Shown: one piece after another, positions 25,452-33,419 of the stretch | Numbering within the stretch: the first letter of the stretch is position 1 | Layout: the number at the start of each line of letters is the position of its first letter | Assembly: GCF_008123965.1 (NCBI RefSeq) | Contig: NZ_VSTH01000055.1 | Location: 1-64,000, forward strand | Length of the DNA: 64,000 bases | Source: Bradyrhizobium hipponense | Lineage (GTDB): Bacteria > Pseudomonadota > Alphaproteobacteria > Rhizobiales > Xanthobacteraceae | Direction of reading: 5' to 3' | The notes under the pieces: model-generated | What the model saw: the letters and a program-made list of their open reading frames with translations, nothing else | Database searches by the model: none | Told to the model about the DNA's origin: nothing | Position numbers and translations under genes: made by a program

Positions 25452-26545
25452 AGCGGCATCTCTCTCCTCTCGGACGCGGGCTGATCGCCTGCGCTGCGGT
25501 TCTCCTCGTCGCCGGCTTGGCCGATGCCGCACTTCACGATGTCCTCGCGCAAAATCCGTTTGGCGCGCCCCGGCCGGCGGCCGAGCCCGAGGCCGGCGGC
25601 GTCATCGGCTGGCTGCTCGCCAAGCAGTCGGAATTCTATCGGCAGATGTCCGCGACCATCCGTGCCGCCAAGACCGACGGCTCGGCGGTGTGGACGCTGC
25701 TCTTTATCTCGTTCGCCTACGGCATCTTCCACGCTGCCGGCCCCGGCCACGGCAAGGCGGTGATCACTTCCTATCTTGTCGCCAACCGCGAGACCGCGCG
25801 GCGCGGCATCGTGCTGTCGTTCGCGTCCGCATTGATGCAGTCGCTGGTCGCGATCCTCATCGTCGGCATCTCGGCCTGGGTGCTGAATGCGACCGCAAAG
25901 ACGATGTGCAGGGCCGAAGGCGCGATCGAGATCGCGAGCTACACCCTGATCGCGCTGTTCGGCCTGCGCCTGGTCTGGGTCAAGGGCGGCACCTTCATCC
26001 GTGCACTGCAGGCCAGTCAGCCCGTGCCGGCGATCGCGGGCGTGCCGCATCATCACGATGACGGCCATCACCAGCATGATGCGTATGATCATCATCACCG
26101 CGATCATGGTGGCGGTCACATCCATGCCCACCACGGCCATGACCACGTCCACGACGAGCATTGCGGCCATTCCCATGGTCCCGCGCCGATCGAGCTCGCC
26201 GGGCCCGGCGGCTGGCGCCGAGGCTTCGCCGCGATCCTGACCGTCGGCATCCGCCCATGCTCGGGTGCGATCCTGGTGCTGGTGTTCGCGCTGGCGCAGG
26301 GGCTGTTCTGGGCCGGCATCGCCGCGACCTTGCTGATGGGGCTCGGCACCGCGATCACGGTTGCAGCCATCGCGGTCGTTGCCGTTTTCGCCAAGGACGT
26401 TGCCGGCCGTCTGAGCGCCGGGCGCGACGGCGGAGGTGCGTTGTTCATGCGTGGCATCGAATTCGGTGCCGCCGGCCTCGTGCTGCTGTTCGGCGCAGGT
26501 CTGCTGTTCGGCTACATCGCGGCCGAGCGGACGACGTGTTTTTGA
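25448..26545 (+). CDS. Nickel/cobalt transporter, NicO/RcnA family
   Basis: A 365-residue membrane protein with about seven helices. It includes the motif FAYGIFHAAGPGHGKAV and, after a His/Asp-rich cytoplasmic loop (residues about 197-245, with HHHDDGHHQHD and HAHHGHDHVHDEHCGH), the second signature GIRPCSGAILVLVFAL. These are the NicO family signatures for efflux or transport of nickel or cobalt. Start: TTG at 25448 overlapping the upstream TGA, or TTG at 25442. It is co-translated with the DUF1007 gene. A repeat element follows its stop. Confidence 0.87.
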   Translation: MKRHLSPLGRGLIACAAVLLVAGLADAALHDVLAQNPFGAPRPAAEPEAGGVIGWLLAKQSEFYRQMSATIRAAKTDGSAVWTLLFISFAYGIFHAAGPGHGKAVITSYLVANRETARRGIVLSFASALMQSLVAILIVGISAWVLNATAKTMCRAEGAIEIASYTLIALFGLRLVWVKGGTFIRALQASQPVPAIAGVPHHHDDGHHQHDAYDHHHRDHGGGHIHAHHGHDHVHDEHCGHSHGPAPIELAGPGGWRRGFAAILTVGIRPCSGAILVLVFALAQGLFWAGIAATLLMGLGTAITVAAIAVVAVFAKDVAGRLSAGRDGGGALFMRGIEFGAAGLVLLFGAGLLFGYIAAERTTCF

Positions 26546-26550
26546 GCTCT

Positions 26551-26698
26551 TCCCTCTCCCCTTGTGGGAGAGGGTCGCTTCGCAAAGCGAAGCGGGGTGA
26601 GAGGTTCTCTCCGCGAATTCCTCTTCATCGATGGGCTCGCGGATCTAAGCCCTCATCCGGCGCTTCGCGCCACCTTCTCCCACAAGGGGAGAAGGGAA
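26551..26698. repeat. Inverted repeat, CCCTCTCCCCTTGTGGGAG family
   Basis: The left arm TTCCCTCTCCCCTTGTGGGAG is complementary to the right arm CTTCTCCCACAAGGGGAGAAGG. A GCGAAGCGGGGTGAGAGG and CCTCATCCGGCG centre pairs partly. A second, longer copy of the same family is at 30908-31111. It lies between two convergent genes. Confidence 0.7.
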
Positions 26699-26705
26699 GA
26701 AAAGG

Positions 26706-27104
26706 TCACATCGGCAAAAATCGCTTCAACATCGGCATGAAGAAAATCCCGAGATTGATCGCAAAGCCGATGCTCCAGAGGATGGAGCGCAGCGTCGGGC
26801 GGTTGCCGAGATAGGTCAGCACATAGGCGATCCGCACGATCAGGAACAGCACCGCGAGCTCGTCGATCAGGCGCTGCGGCGAATCCCGGAATTCGGCGAG
26901 CAGCACGGCGAAGGCGAAGAACGGGAAGGTCTCGATGCCGTTCTGGTGCGCGCCGAGCGCGCGCTGCGCGATGGCGTCCTCATAGAAGGCGGGATCGCGC
27001 GGCCGCGAATTGTCGAAGCTGCGAAACCTGATCCATTTGATCGAGGCGATCGTCGTCAGATAGAGCAGCAGCGCTCCGAATACGCACCATTCCGCGAGTG
27101 TCAT
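26706..27104 (-). CDS. MAPEG family membrane protein
   Basis: A 132-residue protein with four hydrophobic segments. ALGAHQNGIETFPFFAFAVLLAE, with its ALGAHQNGIE motif, and LTYLGNRPTLRSILWSIGFAINLGIFFMPML are the usual MAPEG features. Family members include glutathione-dependent membrane enzymes. The specific reaction here is unknown. The start ATG at 27102-27104 has a GGAGGG ribosome-binding site. It is divergent from hemH, with 82 bases between them. Confidence 0.8.
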   Translation of the reverse strand: MTLAEWCVFGALLLYLTTIASIKWIRFRSFDNSRPRDPAFYEDAIAQRALGAHQNGIETFPFFAFAVLLAEFRDSPQRLIDELAVLFLIVRIAYVLTYLGNRPTLRSILWSIGFAINLGIFFMPMLKRFLPM

Positions 27105-27186
27105 CGGCCCTCCCCCGCTCGGGTGCGACCCTAGCGAAATCGGCCTCATCTTGACAAGTTCGGAGCAACGCGCGACGCAACTTGCC

Positions 27187-28224
27187 ATGACGACCATTGC
27201 CCCCATCGCGACCGTGACGTCAGCCGTGCTGGCTGGCCTGTCGCGTGTCGGCGTGCTCCTGGTCAATCTCGGCACGCCCGATACGGCCGATGCTCCCGGG
27301 GTGCGCATCTATTTGAAGGAATTCCTCTCCGATCCCCGCGTCATCGAGGACCAGGGCCTGATCTGGAAGCTGGTGCTGAACGGGATCATCCTGCGCAGCC
27401 GTCCCCGGACCAAGGCGCTCGACTACCTCAAGATCTGGAACACCGAGAGAAACGAGTCGCCGCTGAAGACCATCACGCGGTCGCAGAGCGACAAGCTCGC
27501 AGCCGCGTTGTCGGACCGCAGCCACGTCGTCGTGGACTGGGCGATGCGCTACGGCAATCCCTCGATCCAGTCGGGCATCGAGGCGCTGATCGCCAAGGGT
27601 TGCGAACGCATCCTCGCCGTGCCGCTTTATCCGCAATATTCGGCCCCGACCTCGGCCACCGTCTGCGACGAGGTGTTCCGCGTGCTCTCCCGCCTGCGCG
27701 CGCAGCCGACATTGCGGGTGACGCCGCCTTATTACGAGGACGAGGCCTATATCGAGGCGCTTGCGACCTCGATCGAGGCGCATCTCACCACGCTGCCGTT
27801 CAAGCCGGAGCTGATCGTCGCCTCGTTCCACGGCATGCCGAAATCCTATGTCGACAAGGGCGATCCCTATCAGGGCCAATGCGTCGCCACCACCGAGGCG
27901 CTGCGCCGGCGGCTCGGGATGGATGCGGCAAAGCTGCTGCTGACGTTCCAGTCGCGCTTCGGCAATGCCGAGTGGCTCCAGCCCTACACCGACATGACGA
28001 TGGAGCGTCTCGCCAAGGAGGGCGTGCGCCGCATTGCCGTGGTGACGCCGGGCTTTTCCGCCGACTGCCTGGAGACGCTGGAGGAGATTGCGCAGGAGAA
28101 TGCGGAGATCTTCAAGCATAATGGCGGCGAGCAGTTTTCCGCGATCCCCTGCCTCAATGACAGCGAACCCGGCATGGATGTGATCCGCACCCTGGTGCTC
28201 CGCGAGCTTCAGGGCTGGATTTGA
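27187..28224 (+). CDS. hemH: Ferrochelatase
   Basis: A 345-residue enzyme inserting ferrous iron into protoporphyrin IX, the last step of haem synthesis. The signatures are VLLVNLGTPDTADAPGVRIYLKEFL near the start, FHGMPKSYVDKGDPYQGQC with the catalytic histidine near residue 216, SRFGNAEWLQPYT, and the acidic region VVTPGFSADCLETLEEI near the end. The ATG at 27187 is the most likely start; the frame reaches back to 27151. An ABC-binding-protein gene follows after ten bases. Confidence 0.95.
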   Translation: MTTIAPIATVTSAVLAGLSRVGVLLVNLGTPDTADAPGVRIYLKEFLSDPRVIEDQGLIWKLVLNGIILRSRPRTKALDYLKIWNTERNESPLKTITRSQSDKLAAALSDRSHVVVDWAMRYGNPSIQSGIEALIAKGCERILAVPLYPQYSAPTSATVCDEVFRVLSRLRAQPTLRVTPPYYEDEAYIEALATSIEAHLTTLPFKPELIVASFHGMPKSYVDKGDPYQGQCVATTEALRRRLGMDAAKLLLTFQSRFGNAEWLQPYTDMTMERLAKEGVRRIAVVTPGFSADCLETLEEIAQENAEIFKHNGGEQFSAIPCLNDSEPGMDVIRTLVLRELQGWI

Positions 28225-28234
28225 CGAGCGCCCC

Positions 28235-29206
28235 ATGAACCGTCGCGAGGTCTTGAGGCTTCTTGGGACGCTTGCCATGCTGCCGTCTGCGGCACTGGCA
28301 CAGTCCGCGACGCGCCGGCTCGGCGTGCTCTCGGTCACGGCCGACGACGATGCGGTCGGGCAGACCCGCAGCGCCATCCTGGTCGAGGCGCTCGCAGCGC
28401 ACGGCTGGAAGGAGCACGGCAACCTCGAGATCGACTGGCGCAGTGGTGGCGGCGACCGGGCGCGCATCGCGCGGCTCGCCGACGAGCTCGTCGCGCTCAA
28501 GCCGGACATCCTGCTCGCGATCGGCACGCCGTCGGTGGAGGAGCTGCGCCAGCGCACCGCGACGACGCCGATCGTGTTCGCCGTCGTCACCGATCCCGTC
28601 GGCCAGGGGTTTGTCGAGAACCTCGCCCATCCCGGCGGCAACATCACCGGCTTCACCGATTATGACGGCCCGCTGGCCGGCAAATGGCTGGAGATGCTGA
28701 CGCAGGTCACGCCGCGCGTCGCCCGTGTCTTCGTCGTCTATAATCCCGCCACCGCCCCGTTCGCCGGCCTCATGCTGCGCACGATCGAGGGCGCCGCGCA
28801 GAAGCTCGCTGTAATCGTCGAGCCTGCGCCGGTGCATGACGCCGCCTCGATCGCCGCGCTGGCATCGCGGAAGGACGGCGGCTTCCTGATCCTGCCGGAC
28901 TTCTTCACCATGGCCAATCGCGCGCCTCTGCTGGCCGTGATCGCCGAGGCGCGCGTGCCGGCGGTGTTCTGGAGCCGCACCTTCGTCGACGAGGGCGGGC
29001 TGATGTCCTACAGCACGGACAGCGTCGAGCAGCTCCGCCGCGCCGCCTCCTATATCGATCGCATCCTGAAGGGCGCGCTGCCTGCCGACCTGCCGATCCA
29101 GAACCCCACCAAATTCGAGCTCGCGATCAACCTGAAGGCGGCTAGGGCGCTCGGCCTCACCATCGCCCCCGGCCTGCTCGCACTCGCAAACGAGGTCATC
29201 GAATAG
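28235..29206 (+). CDS. ABC transporter substrate-binding protein, TrpX/DUF534 family
   Basis: A 323-residue exported protein: an arginine-start signal peptide (MNRREVLRLLGTLAMLPSAALA), then RRLGVLSVT and the family pattern IGTPSVEELRQRTATTPIVFAVVTDPVGQGFVENLAHPGGNITGF. Bradyrhizobium carries many such genes, often far from their transporters. No permease or ATPase gene lies beside it, so its partner is unknown. It follows hemH by ten bases and may be co-transcribed. Confidence 0.85.
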   Translation: MNRREVLRLLGTLAMLPSAALAQSATRRLGVLSVTADDDAVGQTRSAILVEALAAHGWKEHGNLEIDWRSGGGDRARIARLADELVALKPDILLAIGTPSVEELRQRTATTPIVFAVVTDPVGQGFVENLAHPGGNITGFTDYDGPLAGKWLEMLTQVTPRVARVFVVYNPATAPFAGLMLRTIEGAAQKLAVIVEPAPVHDAASIAALASRKDGGFLILPDFFTMANRAPLLAVIAEARVPAVFWSRTFVDEGGLMSYSTDSVEQLRRAASYIDRILKGALPADLPIQNPTKFELAINLKAARALGLTIAPGLLALANEVIE

Positions 29207-29435
29207 GCTTGTCGAGACAGGCGGGAGAGTCAGAAACGTTAATGCTGGCCGCTAGGTCCGCGCCGGCACGCTTTCAAGAGCGTCGTGCAAATACTTAGTC
29301 GTGACCGTTCCCTCTCCGTGCGTCTTGTGCAGAATTGCGCCGATGCCGACGTGAGTCGCGACCGCTGAACCGTTGGGGTCGTGATCCCGACCAATGACAG
29401 CGCCGGAAAGGTTCTTTTCCTGCCTTGGAGGACAT
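29207..29435. other. Intergenic region before the SPFH gene
   Basis: A 229-base stretch with no gene I trust. A minus-strand frame at 29252-29488 gives a 78-residue protein-like sequence, but it overlaps the SPFH start region and lacks a good ribosome-binding site, so I reject it as a gene. The promoter of the SPFH/NfeD unit must lie here. No regulatory site is recognised. Confidence 0.4.
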
Positions 29436-30431
29436 ATGAGCGGTTTCGACATTTTCGCGATTGTGCTGGTATTGCTCGTCATCGTCACGCTCTTTGCCGG
29501 CGTGAAGACGGTGCCGCAGGGCTATGACTGGACCATCGAGCGGTTCGGCAAATACACCCAGACGCTGACGCCGGGGCTCAATCTGATCGTGCCCTATTTC
29601 GATCGCGTCGGTCGCAAGATCAATATGATGGAGCAGGTGATCAACATTCCCGAGCAGGAGGTGATCACCAAGGACAACGCCACCGTGACGGTGGACGGCG
29701 TCGCCTTCTTCCAGGTGTTCGACGCCGCGAAAGCCAGCTACGAGGTCTCCAACCTCGAGCAGGCGATCATCGTACTAACTATGACCAACATCCGCTCGGT
29801 GATGGGCTCAATGGATCTCGACCAGGTGCTGTCGCACCGCGACGAGATCAACGAGCGCCTGTTGCGCGTGGTCGATGCCGCGGTCTCGCCGTGGGGGTTG
29901 AAGGTCAACCGGATCGAGATCAAGGACATCGTGCCGCCGGCCGATCTCGTCGAGGCGATGGGCCGGCAGATGAAGGCCGAGCGCGTCAAGCGCGCCGACA
30001 TCCTGCAGGCCGAAGGCGCCCGCCAGTCCGAGATCCTGCGCGCCGAGGGCGCCAAGCAGGGCCAGATCCTCCAGGCCGAAGGCCGCCGCGAGGCCGCCTT
30101 TCGCGATGCCGAGGCGCGCGAGCGCCTGGCGGAAGCCGAGGCCAAGGCGACCCAGATGGTCAGCGACGCCATCAGCAAGGGCGACGTCGCTGCGCTGAAC
30201 TATTTCATCGCCGACAAGTACATCAAGGCGTTCGGCCAGCTGGCCGACTCGCCGAACCAGAAGATCATCATGCTGCCGGTGGAAGCGATGAGCATGCTGG
30301 GCTCGCTCGCCGGCATCGGCGAGATCGCCAAGGCAACGTTCGGCGAAAGCGCAGCGTCCGCCGCGGCCGCCGCCCGCCGCAGCTCGGTGCCACCTACGGC
30401 GCCCACGCCGCCGGCAGTGCCGCCGAGGTAA
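29436..30431 (+). CDS. SPFH/Band 7 domain protein, paraslipin/QmcA-type
   Basis: A 331-residue membrane-anchored protein: one N-terminal helix (FDIFAIVLVLLVIVTLFAGV), then a Band 7 core (TVPQGYDWTIERFGKYTQTLTPGLNLIVPYFDR...NMMEQVINIPEQEVITKDNATVTVDG), then a long coiled coil (AERVKRADILQAEGARQSEILRAEGAKQGQ) and a Pro/Ala-rich tail. SPFH proteins form large membrane rings. The ATG at 29436 has a strong GGAGG site, spacing about six. It forms a conserved pair with the NfeD gene, 25 bases downstream. Confidence 0.88.
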   Translation: MSGFDIFAIVLVLLVIVTLFAGVKTVPQGYDWTIERFGKYTQTLTPGLNLIVPYFDRVGRKINMMEQVINIPEQEVITKDNATVTVDGVAFFQVFDAAKASYEVSNLEQAIIVLTMTNIRSVMGSMDLDQVLSHRDEINERLLRVVDAAVSPWGLKVNRIEIKDIVPPADLVEAMGRQMKAERVKRADILQAEGARQSEILRAEGAKQGQILQAEGRREAAFRDAEARERLAEAEAKATQMVSDAISKGDVAALNYFIADKYIKAFGQLADSPNQKIIMLPVEAMSMLGSLAGIGEIAKATFGESAASAAAAARRSSVPPTAPTPPAVPPR

Positions 30432-30456
30432 CGGGATCACTCACAGAGGTCGTGTC

Positions 30457-30900
30457 ATGACCGACATGTTCGTTTCGCTCGGCACTTGGAACTGGCTGAT
30501 CTTCGGCTTCATCTTGATGGGGCTGGAGGTGCTGGCGCCGGGCGTGTTCTTGTTCTGGCTCGGGCTCGCCGCGCTGCTGGTCGGCCTGATCTCGTTCGCT
30601 GTCGTCGTATCCTGGCAGATCCAGCTCGTGATGTTCGCGTTGTTCGCAGCCGCCGCCGTCCCGGTGTGGCGCCGGCTCGCCCGGCCGAAGCTCGGTACCA
30701 GCGCAAGCCCCTTCCTCAACAAGCGCGCGGATGCGTTGCTCGGCCGCGAGTTCACGCTGGAGAAGCCGATCGTCGACGGCAGCGGCACGATGCGCATCGG
30801 CGACACCGTCTGGCGTGTCTCCGGCCCGGACACGCCGGCCGGGACGAGAGTGAAGGTGGTGCAGGTGGATGGCGCCAACCTGACGGTCGCCGCGGCGTGA
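30457..30900 (+). CDS. NfeD family membrane protein
   Basis: A 147-residue protein with hydrophobic segments (WLIFGFILMGLEVLAPGVFLFWLGLAALLVGLISF and LVMFALFAAAAVPVW), then a C-terminal OB-fold-type NfeD domain (LLGREFTLEKPIVDGSGTMRIGDTVWRVSGPDTPAGTRVKVVQVDGANLTV). NfeD proteins usually pair with SPFH proteins in membrane quality control. The ATG at 30457 is 25 bases after the SPFH stop. Confidence 0.88.
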   Translation: MTDMFVSLGTWNWLIFGFILMGLEVLAPGVFLFWLGLAALLVGLISFAVVVSWQIQLVMFALFAAAAVPVWRRLARPKLGTSASPFLNKRADALLGREFTLEKPIVDGSGTMRIGDTVWRVSGPDTPAGTRVKVVQVDGANLTVAAA

Positions 30901-30907
30901 CTCTTCT

Positions 30908-31111
30908 TCCCTCCCCCCTTGTGGGGGAGGGTGGCTCGCCACGTAGCGGCGAGACGGGTGAGGGGTCTCTCTCCGCGATGAATCTGCTGCAAGTGAGTGC
31001 GAGGAGAGAGACCCCTCATCCGGTGCCATAGCCGATGCAAAGCATCGGCGTTTTTAAGAAACGGCGGCCGAAGGCCGCCTATGCCACCTTCTCCCACAAG
31101 GGGAGAAGGGA
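30908..31111. repeat. Long inverted repeat, CTCCCCCCTTGTGGGGGAGG family
   Basis: Ends are complementary: left CCCTCCCCCCTTGTGGGGGAGG, right CTTCTCCCACAAGGGGAGAAGG. A centre near 30950-31030 pairs as GGGGTCTCTC/GAGAGACCCC. It is a longer variant of the element at 26551 and sits between the NfeD and HxlR genes. Confidence 0.7.
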
Positions 31112-31141
31112 AGTCTGCGTGCTTGGCCACATCTTGGATTC

Positions 31142-31468
31142 CTACTTCCTCCACCTCTCCGCAAACTTGTGCAGCGGCATGAACGTCTCGCACAAATCCC
31201 GCCCGAGCGGCGTCAGGCCGTAGCCGCCGGCCTCGCCGAGCCCCACAAACCCCGCTTCGCGCAGTTCGCTCAGCCGCGCTTGCAGCACCGTCGGCGAGGC
31301 CTCGTCGCAGGCGGTGCGCAGCGCGCGGGAGGTGAGGGGAGCATCGCGCAACTCCCACAAGATCCGCAGGCTCCAGCGCCGTCCCAGCAGGTCGAGCAGC
31401 GCCATGATCGGCCGTCCCGTGCGCGAGCCGCGGACGCCGCTTGATCTGGAAGAGGCCTGTTTCGCCAT
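31142..31468 (-). CDS. HxlR family transcriptional regulator
   Basis: A 108-residue winged-helix protein. The HxlR pattern MALLDLLGRRWSLRILWELRDAPLTSRALRTACDEASPTVLQARLSELREAGFVGLGEAGGYGLTPLGRDL covers the core, with a C-terminal helix for dimerisation. The start ATG lies at 31466-31468, 18 bases from two tandem palindromes. It is divergent from the carboxymuconolactone-decarboxylase-like gene, so it probably represses both itself and that gene, responding to a small molecule or redox signal. Confidence 0.87.
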   Translation of the reverse strand: MAKQASSRSSGVRGSRTGRPIMALLDLLGRRWSLRILWELRDAPLTSRALRTACDEASPTVLQARLSELREAGFVGLGEAGGYGLTPLGRDLCETFMPLHKFAERWRK

Positions 31469-31486
31469 CGTGACCCTCTTGCGCTA

Positions 31487-31505
31487 TGCTACAGATAATG
31501 TAGCA
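31487..31505. promoter_or_regulatory. HxlR operator, first palindrome
   Basis: TGCTACAGATAATGTAGCA: TGCTAC arms around a seven-base centre. It repeats at 31509-31527 with the same arms, the centres 22 bases apart (about two helical turns). It lies between the divergent HxlR and CMD genes. Confidence 0.65.
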
Positions 31506-31508
31506 TCG

Positions 31509-31527
31509 TGCTACGATAATCGTAGCA
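31509..31527. promoter_or_regulatory. HxlR operator, second palindrome
   Basis: TGCTACGATAATCGTAGCA: identical TGCTAC/GTAGCA arms, with the centre GATAATC. The start of the CMD gene is 14 bases away, so binding here would block its promoter or ribosome binding. Confidence 0.65.
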
Positions 31528-31540
31528 CCGGAGACGGCCC

Positions 31541-32110
31541 ATGTCTCAAGCCATATCTCAAGCCATGCCTCGCATCGCGCCGCTGGGGCCGCCTTATCCC
31601 CCGGACATCCAGGTGCAGTTCGACCGCATCATGCGCGGCGCGCCGCCGCTGATGCTGTTCCGGGTGATGGCGGGCCACACCCGCGCCTGGGACAAGTTTC
31701 GCGCCGGCGGCCTGCTCGATCCCGGGCCGCTGTCCTTGCGCCAGCGCGAGATCGTCATCGATCGCACCTGCGCGCTGAACAAATGCGAATATGAATGGGG
31801 CGTGCATGTCGCGGTCTTCGCCGGGCCGGGGAAACTCACCGAAGACGAGGTCCGCGCCACCGTCCATGGCGATGCGAGGTCAGCGTGCTGGTCGCCGGCC
31901 GAGCAGGCGCTGATCGCGGCCGTCGATGCGCTGCATCACCGCGCGACGTTGACTGACACGGAATTCGCCGCGCTTGCGGCGCATTACGACGAGGCGCAGA
32001 TTCTCGAGATCATGCTGCTCTGCGGATTCTATCGCACGGTGTCGTATCTGGCGAATGGGCTGCGGCTGCCGCTGGAGGAGATAGCGGCGCGGTTTCCGGC
32101 GCAGCTCTAA
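31541..32110 (+). CDS. Carboxymuconolactone decarboxylase family protein
   Basis: A 189-residue AhpD/CMD-fold protein. The core includes LSLRQREIVIDRTCALNKCEYEWGVHVAVF: one active-site-like cysteine in NKCEYEWGVH followed by a histidine, unlike the CxxC of AhpD. The remaining helices match CMD members (ILEIMLLCGFYRTVSYLANGL). The role is probably redox or small-molecule detoxification, with the HxlR protein as its regulator. No enzyme activity is established here. Confidence 0.8.
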   Translation: MSQAISQAMPRIAPLGPPYPPDIQVQFDRIMRGAPPLMLFRVMAGHTRAWDKFRAGGLLDPGPLSLRQREIVIDRTCALNKCEYEWGVHVAVFAGPGKLTEDEVRATVHGDARSACWSPAEQALIAAVDALHHRATLTDTEFAALAAHYDEAQILEIMLLCGFYRTVSYLANGLRLPLEEIAARFPAQL

Positions 32111-32113
32111 CCG

Positions 32114-32202
32114 CCGTCATTGCGAGGAGCTCTTGCGACGAAGCAATCCAGGCTGTCTCCGCAGAGGCAGTCTGGATTGCTTCGCTACACTCGCAATGAC
32201 GG
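32114..32202. repeat. Palindromic repeat, CCGTCATTGCGAG family, copy 1
   Basis: CCGTCATTGCGAGGAGCTC...GAAGCAATCCAG faces CTGGATTGCTTCGC...CGCAATGACGG. The arms are separated by a short GTCTCCGCAGAGGC centre. Other copies are at 36867, 45777 and 63138. Confidence 0.75.
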
Positions 32203-32219
32203 AGGAGAGAGAGGGCGCG

Positions 32220-33227
32220 CTAAGCCACGCCCGCCCGCAGCAGATCGTGCAGATGCACGATGCCGACCACCTTGTCCGCTTCTGTCACGACCAGCGTCGT
32301 GATCTTGCGCGTGTTCAGCACCTCGATCATCTCAGTCGCGAGCATCGACGGCGGTACGGTTTTCGGCTGCCTGGTCATGATGTCGTCGACCGACGCCGTC
32401 AAAAGATCCGGCCGCATATGACGGCGCAGATCGCCATCGGTGATGATGCCCGCGACCTCGCCTCCCTCGTTGACGATGCAGACGCACCCCAAACCCTTGG
32501 CCGACATTTCCATCACGGCGTCCGACATCTTGGTGCCGGCCGGCTTCACCGGGATCTCTGCGCCGGTGCGCATATAGTCGCGGACGAATTTCAGCATGGC
32601 GCCAAGCTTGCCGCCGGGGTGGAAATGCGCGAACTCCAGCGCGGTGAAGCCGCGGCCTTCGAGTAAGGCGATCGCAATCGCATCGCCGATTGCGGCCTGC
32701 ATCAGCGTCGAGGTGGTTGGCGCCAGATTGTGCGGGCAGGCCTCGCGCGCCTTCGGCAGCTCGATCACAATGTCGGCGGCCTGTCCGAGCGAGGAGGCCG
32801 CGTTCGAGGTCACCGCGATCATCGGGATCGCAAACCGCGCCGAATAATTCACGAGGTTCTTCATCTCCGGCTGCTCGCCGGACCAGGACAGCGCCATGAT
32901 GACGTCGTCGGTGGTGATCATGCCGAGGTCGCCATGACCGGCTTCGGCGGCATGCACGAAGAAGGCGGGCGTGCCGGTCGAGGCCATCGTCGCCGCGATC
33001 TTGCGCGCCATGTGGCCGGACTTGCCGAGCCCGGTGACGATGACGCGGCCCTTGGCCTGCCGGATCAGGTCGACAGCTGCGGCAAACGTTGCGCCGAGCG
33101 GGCCGCGCAGCGCGGCGGCGAGCGCGTTGATGCCGCCGCTCTCCGTCTCCAGCGTGCGGAGCGCGGATTCGACACTGGCGGGGGCGGGGCCGGATGATTG
33201 GGTCATCAGCGGTTTCGAACTCGGCAT
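32220..33227 (-). CDS. kdsD: Arabinose-5-phosphate isomerase, KpsF/GutQ family
   Basis: A 335-residue enzyme making arabinose 5-phosphate, the precursor of Kdo for lipopolysaccharide. An N-terminal SIS domain holds GKSGHMARKIAATMASTGTPAFFVHAAEAGHGDLG and ALSWSGEQPEM, with the catalytic histidine in FVHAAEAGHGD. LEFAHFHPGGKLG follows near residue 196. Two CBS domains fill the C-terminal half (KMSDAVMEMSAKGLGCVCIVNEGGEVAGIITDGDLRRH...). I chose the ATG at 33225-33227; ATG at 33204-33206 is possible. Confidence 0.9.
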   Translation of the reverse strand: MPSSKPLMTQSSGPAPASVESALRTLETESGGINALAAALRGPLGATFAAAVDLIRQAKGRVIVTGLGKSGHMARKIAATMASTGTPAFFVHAAEAGHGDLGMITTDDVIMALSWSGEQPEMKNLVNYSARFAIPMIAVTSNAASSLGQAADIVIELPKAREACPHNLAPTTSTLMQAAIGDAIAIALLEGRGFTALEFAHFHPGGKLGAMLKFVRDYMRTGAEIPVKPAGTKMSDAVMEMSAKGLGCVCIVNEGGEVAGIITDGDLRRHMRPDLLTASVDDIMTRQPKTVPPSMLATEMIEVLNTRKITTLVVTEADKVVGIVHLHDLLRAGVA

Positions 33228-33419
33228 GCTTCTATCCAGGGAGGTGGGCGATCGCCCGGTCGGCGCCTCCTTAGCACGCCGAGGCCTTCGAGGCGACGCG
33301 TGCCTCCAGACCCTCAACGGGTCATTAACCATAATTGTTTTAACTCCATTAACGATGGTTCCCGCCGTTCGCGGTGGGCCATCGACGAAGTACCTGATTT
33401 CGTTGGAGTTATTCTTATC

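Noticed and set aside
29252..29488. Minus-strand 78-residue frame between the ABC-binding protein and SPFH genes
   Set aside because: The C-terminal part looks protein-like, but its start overlaps the SPFH start region and no Shine-Dalgarno is present.
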